This document shows, one piece after another, positions 1-5,809 of a stretch of 6,479 nucleotides of DNA. The notes beneath the pieces were generated by a model, which saw nothing but the letters and a program-made list of their open reading frames with translations, was not told the origin of the DNA and searched no databases. How positions within the stretch are numbered: position 1 is the first letter of the stretch; each line of letters begins with the position of its first letter. The translations under genes were made by a program, and so were the position numbers. The stretch lies in contig CAYZDL010000036.1 in NCBI GenBank assembly GCA_964477345.1, positions 1 through 6,479 on the forward strand, in the 5' to 3' direction. The stretch is from JAJZEO01 sp964477345 (GTDB lineage Bacteria; Chlamydiota; Chlamydiia; Chlamydiales; 2-12-FULL-49-11).

Positions 1-32
1 CCGCATTTCTTATGTACAAATTTTAAACCAAA

Positions 33-1325
33 TTAGGCGTCAACTCTTTCAAGCCAAGGTTTAATGAGAAAGAAAAGGGTGTCGGGTGTGTCTGCAACGT
101 GGGCAATATACCGTTTCTTGAGCTTCTCAAAAAGGCTCCCCTTAGAGTCATCATGTTCAATAACAAGCGTCGGTGGAGTGTTCTCAGGGCTGTTTTCTTG
201 GAAAGCAGAGTGTAGGGAAGCATGCGAAGAGCTGATGATCAGGTCTTGAGGGCTTGTGCATATGTAGGCATCATGACCGTTTTCTTGGATCTTTTTGACA
301 TTTTCGTAAGAATTAATTTTCCCAAAGCAGTACTGGGCAATCCAGCTGGCGAGAAAGGCAACCCCTGGAATCCAGGTGAAGGACTGAATTACTTTATCGA
401 GCGAGCGAAATGACCGATCACTGCAGATAGCCATATCTGTTTGAGTTGAAGCAACGCCGCCACCGAGTGAGTACCCATAATTGAGGATTCGGTCTTTGGA
501 TACTCTCATCTTAAGGAGGTGGGCTACGGCAGCTTCTGCATCTTCCGCAAGTTTTTCCGCTGAATTTGACACCTCTTGAGGAGATTCTGGATTGTCGAGT
601 CTCTTCCTTCCAGACCGCATGACTCCTCGATAATTGAACGCCAATACGTTTGCACCGGTTAATTTTGATAGTTGGTAGATGGTGCTGTAGGAATTTTCCC
701 AGCAAGTGCTACGCCCGGGGTAGTAAATGATCCATTTTTGCTCGTTATAGGGAACGCTTGACATTTTATAATTGCAAACGGCAAAACCATCAAGCATAGC
801 GCAACTTCCAGGAATTCCGATCTCTTCAAAAGAAAAAGTATGAGAATTTTCGATGTGCTTGATTGCGTTGAAAGCCGTAGAGATTTTTTCTGCATCTTGC
901 TTAGCCTCGGTCAACATGCTTTTGGCTACTGTATGGAGATTTTTTAGAGAGTCATGGTTTGTCATGGTGAGTCCTTCTAGCTGGGACCGGTTTTTTTCGG
1001 CTGATCTTCGATCAATGGAGCCAGCCCCTAGGACAAAGTAAATTGCAAAATAAGTTTTAAAATCGATGTTGTAAAAAAGTTTTTTTGCAAAAAAATGAAT
1101 CGTAATGGCCAATAAGACGATGGGTGTGAAGAGAATTAAAATTGGTTTGATGACCCATTTCATCAAAAATCCGGCAGCAAGAACATCAGTTGAGCTATTA
1201 AAAACAATTTTTGATCCAGCCTCGTAAAGGGTGGTGGAAGGCCTATAGGTAATCAGAGGTTCGATTAGCCCATTTTGGGGAAAGGGGGAGTCTCTAAAAA
1301 GCGTAGGTAAACGAACTTGATCCAT
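33..1325 (-). CDS. CHLPS/DUF818-type membrane-anchored alpha/beta hydrolase
   Basis: This 430-residue protein is predicted to be a membrane-anchored serine hydrolase; its substrate is unknown. A hydrophobic stretch at about residues 52-80, with further hydrophobic sequence at 90-100, would anchor it in a membrane. A charged linker follows (about 105-160). The C-terminal half is an alpha/beta hydrolase core: strand plus loop WIIYYPGRS (198-206), the FNYRGV turn (230-235), and the nucleophile elbow G-Y-S-L-G-G with Ser286. Asp361 (in SPQDLI) and His409 (in YIAHVAD) are plausible triad partners, but this is inferred from position only. The layout resembles the chlamydial 43-kDa CHLPS family (Pfam DUF818), found as multiple paralogs in Chlamydiae. 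The ATG at 1325 is preceded by a weak AGAAG ribosome site and a good promoter. The gene is divergent from the orphan gene at 1461. Hydrolase fold is secure; the family name is from memory of motifs. Confidence 0.8.
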   Translation of the reverse strand: MDQVRLPTLFRDSPFPQNGLIEPLITYRPSTTLYEAGSKIVFNSSTDVLAAGFLMKWVIKPILILFTPIVLLAITIHFFAKKLFYNIDFKTYFAIYFVLGAGSIDRRSAEKNRSQLEGLTMTNHDSLKNLHTVAKSMLTEAKQDAEKISTAFNAIKHIENSHTFSFEEIGIPGSCAMLDGFAVCNYKMSSVPYNEQKWIIYYPGRSTCWENSYSTIYQLSKLTGANVLAFNYRGVMRSGRKRLDNPESPQEVSNSAEKLAEDAEAAVAHLLKMRVSKDRILNYGYSLGGGVASTQTDMAICSDRSFRSLDKVIQSFTWIPGVAFLASWIAQYCFGKINSYENVKKIQENGHDAYICTSPQDLIISSSHASLHSAFQENSPENTPPTLVIEHDDSKGSLFEKLKKRYIAHVADTPDTLFFLIKPWLERVDA

Positions 1326-1356
1326 GATTAACTTCTGATTAAACTTTTCAGATGTA

Positions 1357-1385
1357 ATTATATCAAATTTCCGAAATGGTATCTA
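1357..1385 (-). promoter_or_regulatory. Sigma-70/sigma-66-type promoter for the hydrolase gene
   Basis: Read on the minus strand there is a perfect -10 hexamer TATAAT (1362 down to 1357). A 4/6 match to the -35 box, TAGATA (1385 down to 1380), lies 17 bp upstream. Transcription would start near 1350 and give a leader of about 25 bases before the ATG at 1325. It is the best promoter match in the window. The region is very A/T-rich, so chance similarity cannot be excluded. Confidence 0.5.
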
Positions 1386-1418
1386 ATTTTAAGTTTTTTA
1401 TTGTTAAAATAATTTACA

Positions 1419-1449
1419 CCTAATATTAGAAGAAGTGAAACCTATTAGG
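1419..1449 (+). repeat. Inverted repeat overlapping the ribosome binding site
   Basis: CCTAATA (1419-1425) is the exact reverse complement of TATTAGG (1443-1449), separated by 17 bases. The left arm lies in a perfect 10-base palindrome, CTAATATTAG (1420-1429). The right arm lies in CCTATTAGG (1441-1449), a palindrome around one central base. In RNA the right arm would pair the first AGG of the Shine-Dalgarno site of the downstream gene. In DNA the pair could serve as an operator. The stem is short and A/T-rich, so its stability is doubtful. Confidence 0.35.
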
Positions 1450-1453
1450 AGGG
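1447..1453 (+). promoter_or_regulatory. Strong Shine-Dalgarno site setting the orphan gene start
   Basis: AGGAGGG lies 7 bases before the ATG at 1461, which is near-optimal spacing. It is the strongest ribosome binding site in the window. It is the main evidence that the downstream reading frame is a real gene and begins at this ATG. A possible -10 (TAATAT, 1421-1426) and -35 (TTGTTA, 1401-1406) lie upstream, but their 14-bp spacing is too short to be convincing. Confidence 0.75.
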
Positions 1454-1460
1454 CAGAACG

Positions 1461-2066
1461 ATGTCAAGGCAAGGGCAGATTTTCTTGATCACGCCGTTTT
1501 TTCTCTTTTTTGCAGCTTTGTCCTGCATTTTTTTTTCAAAATTAAATCATGATCACCATACCCAAATTGGTCAAAAAAAGAATCACTTAGAAGAGATTAC
1601 CCTGAAGAGGTTGGAAGAGCCTTTAAAAGAAGCAATGCGAGAAAATATTCATATGTTGGCCTATTCATCAGCTTTCCGACTTGCCTGGAGTTCCAAATTT
1701 GTCGAAAATATCAATTCGATTGCCGACTACAAGGTCGGTGGCTTTGAATTACTTCTCTTTTTGCTTACTGATGAAGAGGTGTGCGAAAGTTTGCTTTTGG
1801 TCAACAATCACAACAAGCAATGCAAACAGCTATTGAACATCTTAAAAGAGGCGTTGGTAAGAGAGTATGAATCGCTTTGTTTTTTTGATCGGGCAAGGCA
1901 ATTTGCAAGTTGTCTGGGTCTAAAAGAAGATCTTGTATTAAAAGTGCTCAAAGAAGGAATTGAGAGGGTTAAGTATGAAAAAGATCCCTCTAGCATTTTG
2001 ATCATGATCGATTATCTCAATACTAAGCGGGGGCCAGTTGCAACCGCTTCGTTTTCTCTACTATAA
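1461..2066 (+). CDS. Uncharacterised membrane-anchored protein
   Basis: I do not recognise this 201-residue protein. After a short polar start (MSRQGQ), residues 7-27 form a single hydrophobic segment, so it is most simply an N-terminally anchored protein with the bulk outside the membrane, or a protein with an uncleaved signal. The next part (about 28-66) is charged and probably helical (many K, E and L, including KNHLEEITLKRLEEPLKEA). The rest is also predicted mostly helical, with cysteines at 108, 121, 140 and 151. Cys22 sits in ALSC, a poor lipobox in mid-helix, so lipidation is doubtful. A run of nine T at 1528-1536 encodes part of the hydrophobic segment. It is the only plus-strand gene here and has its own strong ribosome site. 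It ends two bases from the convergent transporter gene. The gene is probably real; its function is unknown. Confidence 0.75.
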   Translation: MSRQGQIFLITPFFLFFAALSCIFFSKLNHDHHTQIGQKKNHLEEITLKRLEEPLKEAMRENIHMLAYSSAFRLAWSSKFVENINSIADYKVGGFELLLFLLTDEEVCESLLLVNNHNKQCKQLLNILKEALVREYESLCFFDRARQFASCLGLKEDLVLKVLKEGIERVKYEKDPSSILIMIDYLNTKRGPVATASFSLL

Positions 2067-2071
2067 GCTTA
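2064..2071. other. Palindrome TAAGCTTA carrying both convergent stop codons
   Basis: The 8-base palindrome TAAGCTTA gives the TAA stop of the orphan gene (2064-2066, plus strand) and, read in reverse, the TAA stop of the EamA transporter (2071 down to 2069, minus strand). Only two bases separate the coding regions. No stem-loop plus T-run terminator fits between them, so any terminator must lie within the opposing gene, or the transcripts overlap at their 3' ends. Confidence 0.9.
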
Positions 2072-2986
2072 ATTTTTTTCGAAGTAGCCTTGTTTCGTCT
2101 CTTCTTTATAGACAATGAAGAGGCCCCCTAAGATGATTGCGGTTGATACGAAAATTGAAATGGAAGGGACTTCTTTCAAAAGTATCCATGAATGGAGTGA
2201 AGCAAAGACAGGGGAAAGAAGACCGAAAAGAGAGAGGAATGTCGCTGTGTATTTTTTGAGTAAGAATCCGTAAAGGTTATAACAAAAAATATTCGAGAGA
2301 AGCGTTAAAATTGCGATGAGTCCCAAAAGGATTCCGAGAGAGCCTGGTGCAATCGGGATTGGATTCCAGGAATCGATGAAAAACGATGTAATGAGCGCCA
2401 TTAAGCCCCCAATTAGCATGCTAAAGCCATTTGCAACAAGTGGAGAGAGCTCTTCCTTCATGAGCATACGTAAAAGGACCCACCCATACGATGAGGAAAG
2501 AACAGCAATAAACATGGCAATTTCTGGTAGGGAAAACCCTATGAATGTGCCAAGGGAAAGTTCAGAGCCATCTTTGGACAAAATCGTGGGAAAAAAGCCG
2601 ACAAATCCAATCAATAGGCCGATCCATTTCATCTTAGTCATTCTTTCCCCAAAATGTAGATAGGAAAGCAGAGCTGCCATAAAAGGGGTGAGGCCATAGA
2701 GGAAACAGGTTTTTGCCGCACTAATTTTCGATAAACTCCAGAATTCGAGGATGTTGGTTAAATATATATTAAAAAATCCTAGAATGAATAGGGATATGAG
2801 GATCGGCTTTGTAATTTGATTCAATTTTTTCCTTACACAGGTGTAGCCAATGAGCAGTAGCCCGGCAAACAACATCCTAATCCCGGTCAAAAAGACGGGC
2901 GGTGCATAAGCCAGCATCATTTTCCCTAGGGGGAAAGAGATGCTCCATACGAAAAAAAGAAAAAAAATTGAAAAAAGATTCGTCAT
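2069..2986 (-). CDS. EamA-family (DMT superfamily) transporter
   Basis: This inner-membrane permease is 305 residues from the ATG at 2986. An in-frame TTG three codons upstream (2995) is an alternative start; neither has a convincing Shine-Dalgarno site, and ATG is preferred. About ten hydrophobic helices are arranged as two repeated EamA halves (roughly residues 4-137 and 150-294). Typical features are the early W-S-I-S-F-P-L-G-K segment in helix 1, FLTGIRMLFAGLLL in helix 2, and GER after helix 4 with its counterpart LKE after helix 9. The family exports or imports small metabolites; one chlamydial member is a known S-adenosylmethionine transporter, but substrate cannot be read from this sequence. 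It starts 28 bases after the tgt stop on the same strand, so it may be the last gene of the grxD-yhhQ-tgt unit. Family assignment is secure; substrate is open. Confidence 0.9.
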   Translation of the reverse strand: MTNLFSIFFLFFVWSISFPLGKMMLAYAPPVFLTGIRMLFAGLLLIGYTCVRKKLNQITKPILISLFILGFFNIYLTNILEFWSLSKISAAKTCFLYGLTPFMAALLSYLHFGERMTKMKWIGLLIGFVGFFPTILSKDGSELSLGTFIGFSLPEIAMFIAVLSSSYGWVLLRMLMKEELSPLVANGFSMLIGGLMALITSFFIDSWNPIPIAPGSLGILLGLIAILTLLSNIFCYNLYGFLLKKYTATFLSLFGLLSPVFASLHSWILLKEVPSISIFVSTAIILGGLFIVYKEETKQGYFEKN

Positions 2987-3014
2987 AGGTGCCAAATATT
3001 ATCACGAGGAAGAA

Positions 3015-4136
3015 TTAGATTTCACCGTCTAAAATTTTTTCTCGTAACTGTTTCATGATTCGGATCATATAGGCAAGGTTGTGGATGCTTGCTAAAGTCA
3101 GGGCTGTCATTTCTTTCGCTTTGAAGAGGTGGTTAAGGTAGGCCCTTGAATAATTTTGACAGGTGGGGCAGGGGCAATCTTCCTCAATGGGGGAGTAGTC
3201 GTCGTTGTAAATGCCTCGTGTAATTTTTAAAGGGCCATGATCGGTCAAAAGAGATCCGTGTCTTGCCATCTTGGTTGGATAGGAGGAATCAAATGTATCG
3301 ATCCCCAAGGGAATACACTCTTTTAGAGAGGGGAGATCGGCAATTCCCAGTAAGTGGTTTGGTTTTTCTTCGGGAAGAGAGGGGAGAGTCTCTGTGAGCA
3401 TGGTGATCATCTGCTCTTTTGTTTTTCCCATGCTTCCTCCGATCGCAAATCCATCGAAGGGGTGTTTGGAAAGAATCGATGCGCTCTCTTTTCGAAGGTT
3501 GATGTCAAGACCGCCGTGAATCACAGCATACATGGCTTGGCTATTCACATTTTTTAAGTGCTCTTCAAGGGATCGGATTTCCCAGCGGTGTGTCCTATCA
3601 AAAGAGCATCTTAACTCGTCTTGATCGATATGATAGGGGGGGAGTTCATCTAAGGGAATGATGATATCGGCTCCGATATCTTTTTGAGCGGCTACAGACG
3701 ATTCAGGGGTAAGAAGAACTTTGCTGCCGTCTCTGTAAGAGCGGAAAAGAACTCCTTCTTCATTGATCTTTAAAACGTGTCCATCACTTTTCTTTTGCCC
3801 GCGACTTTTAAGTTCATCGGCAACACCGCCATAAGCTAAGCTGAAGACCTGGAATCCTCCTGAATCGGTAATGATGGGGGTTTTCCTTCCAGAAAATTTA
3901 TGGATTCCACCCGCTTTCTTTATGACAGCCGGTCCTGGTTGGAGAAGAAGGTGGTAAGTGTTACAGAACATAAGCTCAAGGCCGATCTTTTCGACCAGAT
4001 CATTGTCGATCGATTTAAGTGTCCCATTGGTTCCGACAGCCACAAACCCGGGGGTGTTGATGATGCCGTGGGGAGTATGGATCAAACCGACACGTGCGCG
4101 CGATTTTTTTGATTTATAAATCAACTCAAACTTCAT
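3015..4136 (-). CDS. tgt: tRNA-guanine (queuine) transglycosylase Tgt
   Basis: Tgt exchanges guanine-34 of GUN-anticodon tRNAs (Asp, Asn, His, Tyr) for queuine or preQ1. The protein is 373 residues, normal for the family. Visible residues are Asp91 in TDSGGFQVFSL (catalytic, Zymomonas Asp102), Asp163 in PLDEL (base recognition), the nucleophile Asp283 in GIDTFDSSYPTK, and the zinc ligands Cys321, Cys323, Cys326 and His352. The pocket departs from the bacterial preQ1 type: Zymomonas Cys158 is Leu165, Gln203 is His207 (VIHGG), and the LAVGE loop is one residue shorter (GGSMGK, 233-238 region). About 20 extra residues (around 102-122) follow the DSGG block. These traits match my memory of the C. 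trachomatis enzyme, reported to prefer queuine. The ATG at 4136 overlaps yhhQ by 11 bp and has AGGGG 6 bases upstream. Enzyme identity is secure; queuine preference is inferred. Confidence 0.97.
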   Translation of the reverse strand: MKFELIYKSKKSRARVGLIHTPHGIINTPGFVAVGTNGTLKSIDNDLVEKIGLELMFCNTYHLLLQPGPAVIKKAGGIHKFSGRKTPIITDSGGFQVFSLAYGGVADELKSRGQKKSDGHVLKINEEGVLFRSYRDGSKVLLTPESSVAAQKDIGADIIIPLDELPPYHIDQDELRCSFDRTHRWEIRSLEEHLKNVNSQAMYAVIHGGLDINLRKESASILSKHPFDGFAIGGSMGKTKEQMITMLTETLPSLPEEKPNHLLGIADLPSLKECIPLGIDTFDSSYPTKMARHGSLLTDHGPLKITRGIYNDDYSPIEEDCPCPTCQNYSRAYLNHLFKAKEMTALTLASIHNLAYMIRIMKQLREKILDGEI

Positions 4137-4779
4137 TTCGACCCCTGCGGTATAGGAGGGTCACAAGCGAAAGAGAAGCGAGCGACAACATTTTAATGGC
4201 ATAGCTGAACACAATAATCGAGAGGAGTGATTGGACAATGTTATAGAGGGCGGCAAAAGAGAAGAGAATCGTATCAAAGGCTTGTGAGACGAGAAGAGAG
4301 CAAATCATACTGAGGGTGAGGGAGAGCTTTTTTCTGAGGTTCGTGAAGAGAAAAAGATCGAGACGTTGTGATAGGATGTAAGTGATGATAGAGGCGAAGA
4401 AAATTCTAGGTGTAGTCGATAAAATTTGCTGAAATGGTACGTGGGCTGTGTCGCTTGGGGTCGGTACATAGGCTAGTTGAAAAGCAGCGGCAGCTATGAA
4501 GAAAAGGAGAATAAATATATTTAACCTAGAGAGCTTGATCGCCTCCTCTTTTGAAGTGAGTTCACTGTATAAATTCAAGCAGACGAGAGAACCGACTGTA
4601 TAGGCATCGGTGGTGGTTACCTCAAGTCCAAATAAGGCGGTCTGTTTAGTTACAAAAAGATTGGCAAGAACGATCATCACAGAAGAGAGTGTGGCCAATG
4701 CCTTTGGTCCTAGTCTCAATGCGATATAGGTGGCCAAGAGTAATACGACGATATGGCTTGAGAAAATGAGCTCATTCAT
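4126..4779 (-). CDS. yhhQ: YhhQ/VUT-family queuosine precursor transporter
   Basis: This integral membrane protein has about six hydrophobic helices. It is predicted to import a deazaguanine precursor (preQ0, preQ1 or queuine) for Tgt. Family-like features are an early LANLFVTKQT segment followed by LFGLEVTTTDAYTVG, the ASIITYILSQRLDLFLF helix, the basic loop NLRKKLS, and VSQAFDTILFSFAA near the C-terminus, which corresponds to the SQ-x2-DT-x2-F pattern of YhhQ proteins. From the ATG at 4779 it is 217 residues; a TTG one codon earlier is the other possible start. ATG is preferred because it forms an ATGAATGA overlap with the grxD stop, typical of translational coupling. The ribosome site is weak. 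Its 3' end overlaps tgt by 11 bp, which strongly supports a queuosine-linked role. Substrate choice among the three bases is inference. Confidence 0.9.
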   Translation of the reverse strand: MNELIFSSHIVVLLLATYIALRLGPKALATLSSVMIVLANLFVTKQTALFGLEVTTTDAYTVGSLVCLNLYSELTSKEEAIKLSRLNIFILLFFIAAAAFQLAYVPTPSDTAHVPFQQILSTTPRIFFASIITYILSQRLDLFLFTNLRKKLSLTLSMICSLLVSQAFDTILFSFAALYNIVQSLLSIIVFSYAIKMLSLASLSLVTLLYRRGRNEV

Positions 4780-5122
4780 CAAGGATCTTCTTCAATTCGC
4801 CGGTTTCATACATTTGAGAGACAATATCACACCCTCCAATGAATGTTCCGTTAATGTAGAGTTGAGGAAAAGTGGGCCAATCAGAAAATTTTTTGACCGC
4901 CTCTCTCAAAATTTTATCATCTAGGACGTTTTTTGCTTCAAAATCGCAATCGAGCTCGTGAAGAATCTCTATAACCCGCCCTGAAAAGCCGCAGAGAGGC
5001 ATCGATTTGGTCCCTTTCATGTAAAGTAGAACGGGGATGGTCTTAACTTCGTCTTCAATCGTTTTAAGCGTCTCTTTAAAGAGAGTTGCATCGCTGAGTT
5101 CTTCGTCTAAGCCCTGTGTCAT
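4772..5122 (-). CDS. grxD: CGFS monothiol glutaredoxin (GrxD/Grx4 type)
   Basis: This cytosolic monothiol glutaredoxin binds or transfers a [2Fe-2S] cluster with glutathione and, in other bacteria, works with BolA-type partners in iron-sulfur delivery. The 116-residue length is typical. Visible motifs are Lys36-Gly-Thr-Lys (glutathione contact), the CGFS active site with Cys44 at 44-47, WPTFPQLYING (82-92) with the conserved cis-proline TFP, and GGCD (96-99). The ATG at 5122 has GTGGAG with 8 bases of spacing. It is the first gene of a tight same-strand run and overlaps yhhQ by 8 bp. A direct role in queuosine metabolism is not established; co-transcription may be incidental. No bolA gene lies in this window. 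Family assignment is very secure. Confidence 0.96.
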   Translation of the reverse strand: MTQGLDEELSDATLFKETLKTIEDEVKTIPVLLYMKGTKSMPLCGFSGRVIEILHELDCDFEAKNVLDDKILREAVKKFSDWPTFPQLYINGTFIGGCDIVSQMYETGELKKILDE

Positions 5123-5175
5123 AGTGTTAGCTCCACTTTCTTTAATAAATTTTTAACATCCTGCTAGGAAAATGG

Positions 5176-5204
5176 AATATACCGAAATTAGCGCATTCTT
5201 TGCA
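5176..5204 (-). promoter_or_regulatory. Weak promoter candidate for the grxD-yhhQ-tgt unit
   Basis: In the 149-bp gap before grxD, the minus strand carries TATATT (5181 down to 5176) as a possible -10. TGCAAA (5204 down to 5199), only a 3/6 match to the -35, lies 17 bp upstream. The start would fall near 5169 and leave a leader of about 45 bases. The rest of the gap holds a G/C-rich patch (about 5250-5275) with a 4-bp GCCT/AGGC inverted repeat but no T-run. I therefore see no clear terminator for the upstream unit and no other gene. Confidence 0.25.
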
Positions 5205-5271
5205 CTTAAATTATGGCTCTCGACCTTAGCGTTGATCTTGGGCAATAGCAAAGGCCTGGGCAGGGGTTAGG

Positions 5272-5787
5272 CTAGGTTTCTTTTTGGAAGGTTTTCCGGA
5301 ATTCTTCGACTTCTTTTGCAGCGACGATGCGGCGAGCCCTTCTTAGTTCAGCTTCTTCGTACCTCTTTTTTTCAAGGGGGGTTTGGGGGGTAACTTTGGG
5401 AACAGCCGTTGGTTTTCCCCATTCGTCGAGGGCCACAAAAGTGAAGTAAGCACTTAGAATGTGGCGCTTTTGTCCCGAGACAGGGTGTTCTGCGACCACG
5501 CGAAGGCCGATTTCCATAGAGGTGTTCCAGGCGCGATTGATCGATGCACTAAAAATTAAATTGTCGCCTTTCTTTGCTGGGGCTAAAAAATGGACGGCAT
5601 CGATCGAAACGGTAACGCACGCCTTTGCGCTGTGTCTTTCAGCGACCACGACGGCAATTCTATCTAGAAGTGAGAGGACAGTGCCCCCAAAAACAGTTCC
5701 TTGTGAATTCAGGTCGTTCGGAAAAATTTTATAGGTGTTGTCATTGATGGCAGATTGCGAGGGTTTTTTTTCTCCATGCGTATCCAT
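5272..5787 (-). CDS. Hotdog-fold acyl-CoA thioesterase
   Basis: This 171-residue protein is predicted to hydrolyse acyl-CoA thioesters to free acid and CoA in the cytoplasm. Its single hotdog domain (about 17-125) matches the YciA/ACOT7-type acyl-CoA hydrolases. Asn28-Ser-Gln-Gly-Thr-Val-Phe-Gly-Gly (28-35) resembles the usual NxxGTxFGG turn. Asp42 in LLDRIA is the expected catalytic acid on the central helix. SIDAVHFLAPAKKGD (61-75) and SAYFTFVALDEWGKP (112-126) are the paired strands of the fold. A charged C-terminal helix (about 139-170, rich in E, R and K) is common in this branch. The ATG at 5787 has an AGGGA ribosome site close upstream. It lies 22 bp after purU on the same strand, so the two may be co-transcribed. 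Chain-length preference cannot be seen. Confidence 0.9.
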   Translation of the reverse strand: MDTHGEKKPSQSAINDNTYKIFPNDLNSQGTVFGGTVLSLLDRIAVVVAERHSAKACVTVSIDAVHFLAPAKKGDNLIFSASINRAWNTSMEIGLRVVAEHPVSGQKRHILSAYFTFVALDEWGKPTAVPKVTPQTPLEKKRYEEAELRRARRIVAAKEVEEFRKTFQKET

Positions 5788-5809
5788 ATATCCCTAGATA
5801 AGGGAGGAG

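Noticed and set aside
64..413. Two plus-strand reading frames opposite the hydrolase 3' end
   Set aside because: They lie antisense to a well-supported alpha/beta hydrolase, have no ribosome site and encode no recognisable domain.
512..520. Perfect plus-strand Shine-Dalgarno-like AAGGAGGT
   Set aside because: It is the complement of hydrolase codons (HLLKM region), and no credible plus-strand frame starts just after it.
1401..1426. Promoter TTGTTA / TAATAT for the orphan gene
   Set aside because: The 14-bp spacing is too short for a normal sigma-70-type promoter, and the region is so A/T-rich that such matches are expected by chance.
1518..1526. Lipobox (ALSC, Cys22) in the orphan protein
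   Set aside because: Positions -3 to -1 fit the consensus poorly, and the hydrophobic segment continues past the cysteine, which favours a transmembrane anchor.
2316..2663. 115-codon plus-strand frame inside the EamA transporter
   Set aside because: It is a shadow of the transporter helices, with no start signals and no membrane or domain pattern of its own.
5245..5275. G/C-rich patch after the thioesterase as a rho-independent terminator
   Set aside because: The inverted repeat has only 4 bp around an 11-base loop, and no T-run follows on the minus strand.
5459..5734. 91-codon plus-strand frame opposite the thioesterase
   Set aside because: It is antisense to a conserved hotdog domain, and its cysteine-, arginine- and threonine-rich translation looks like noise.
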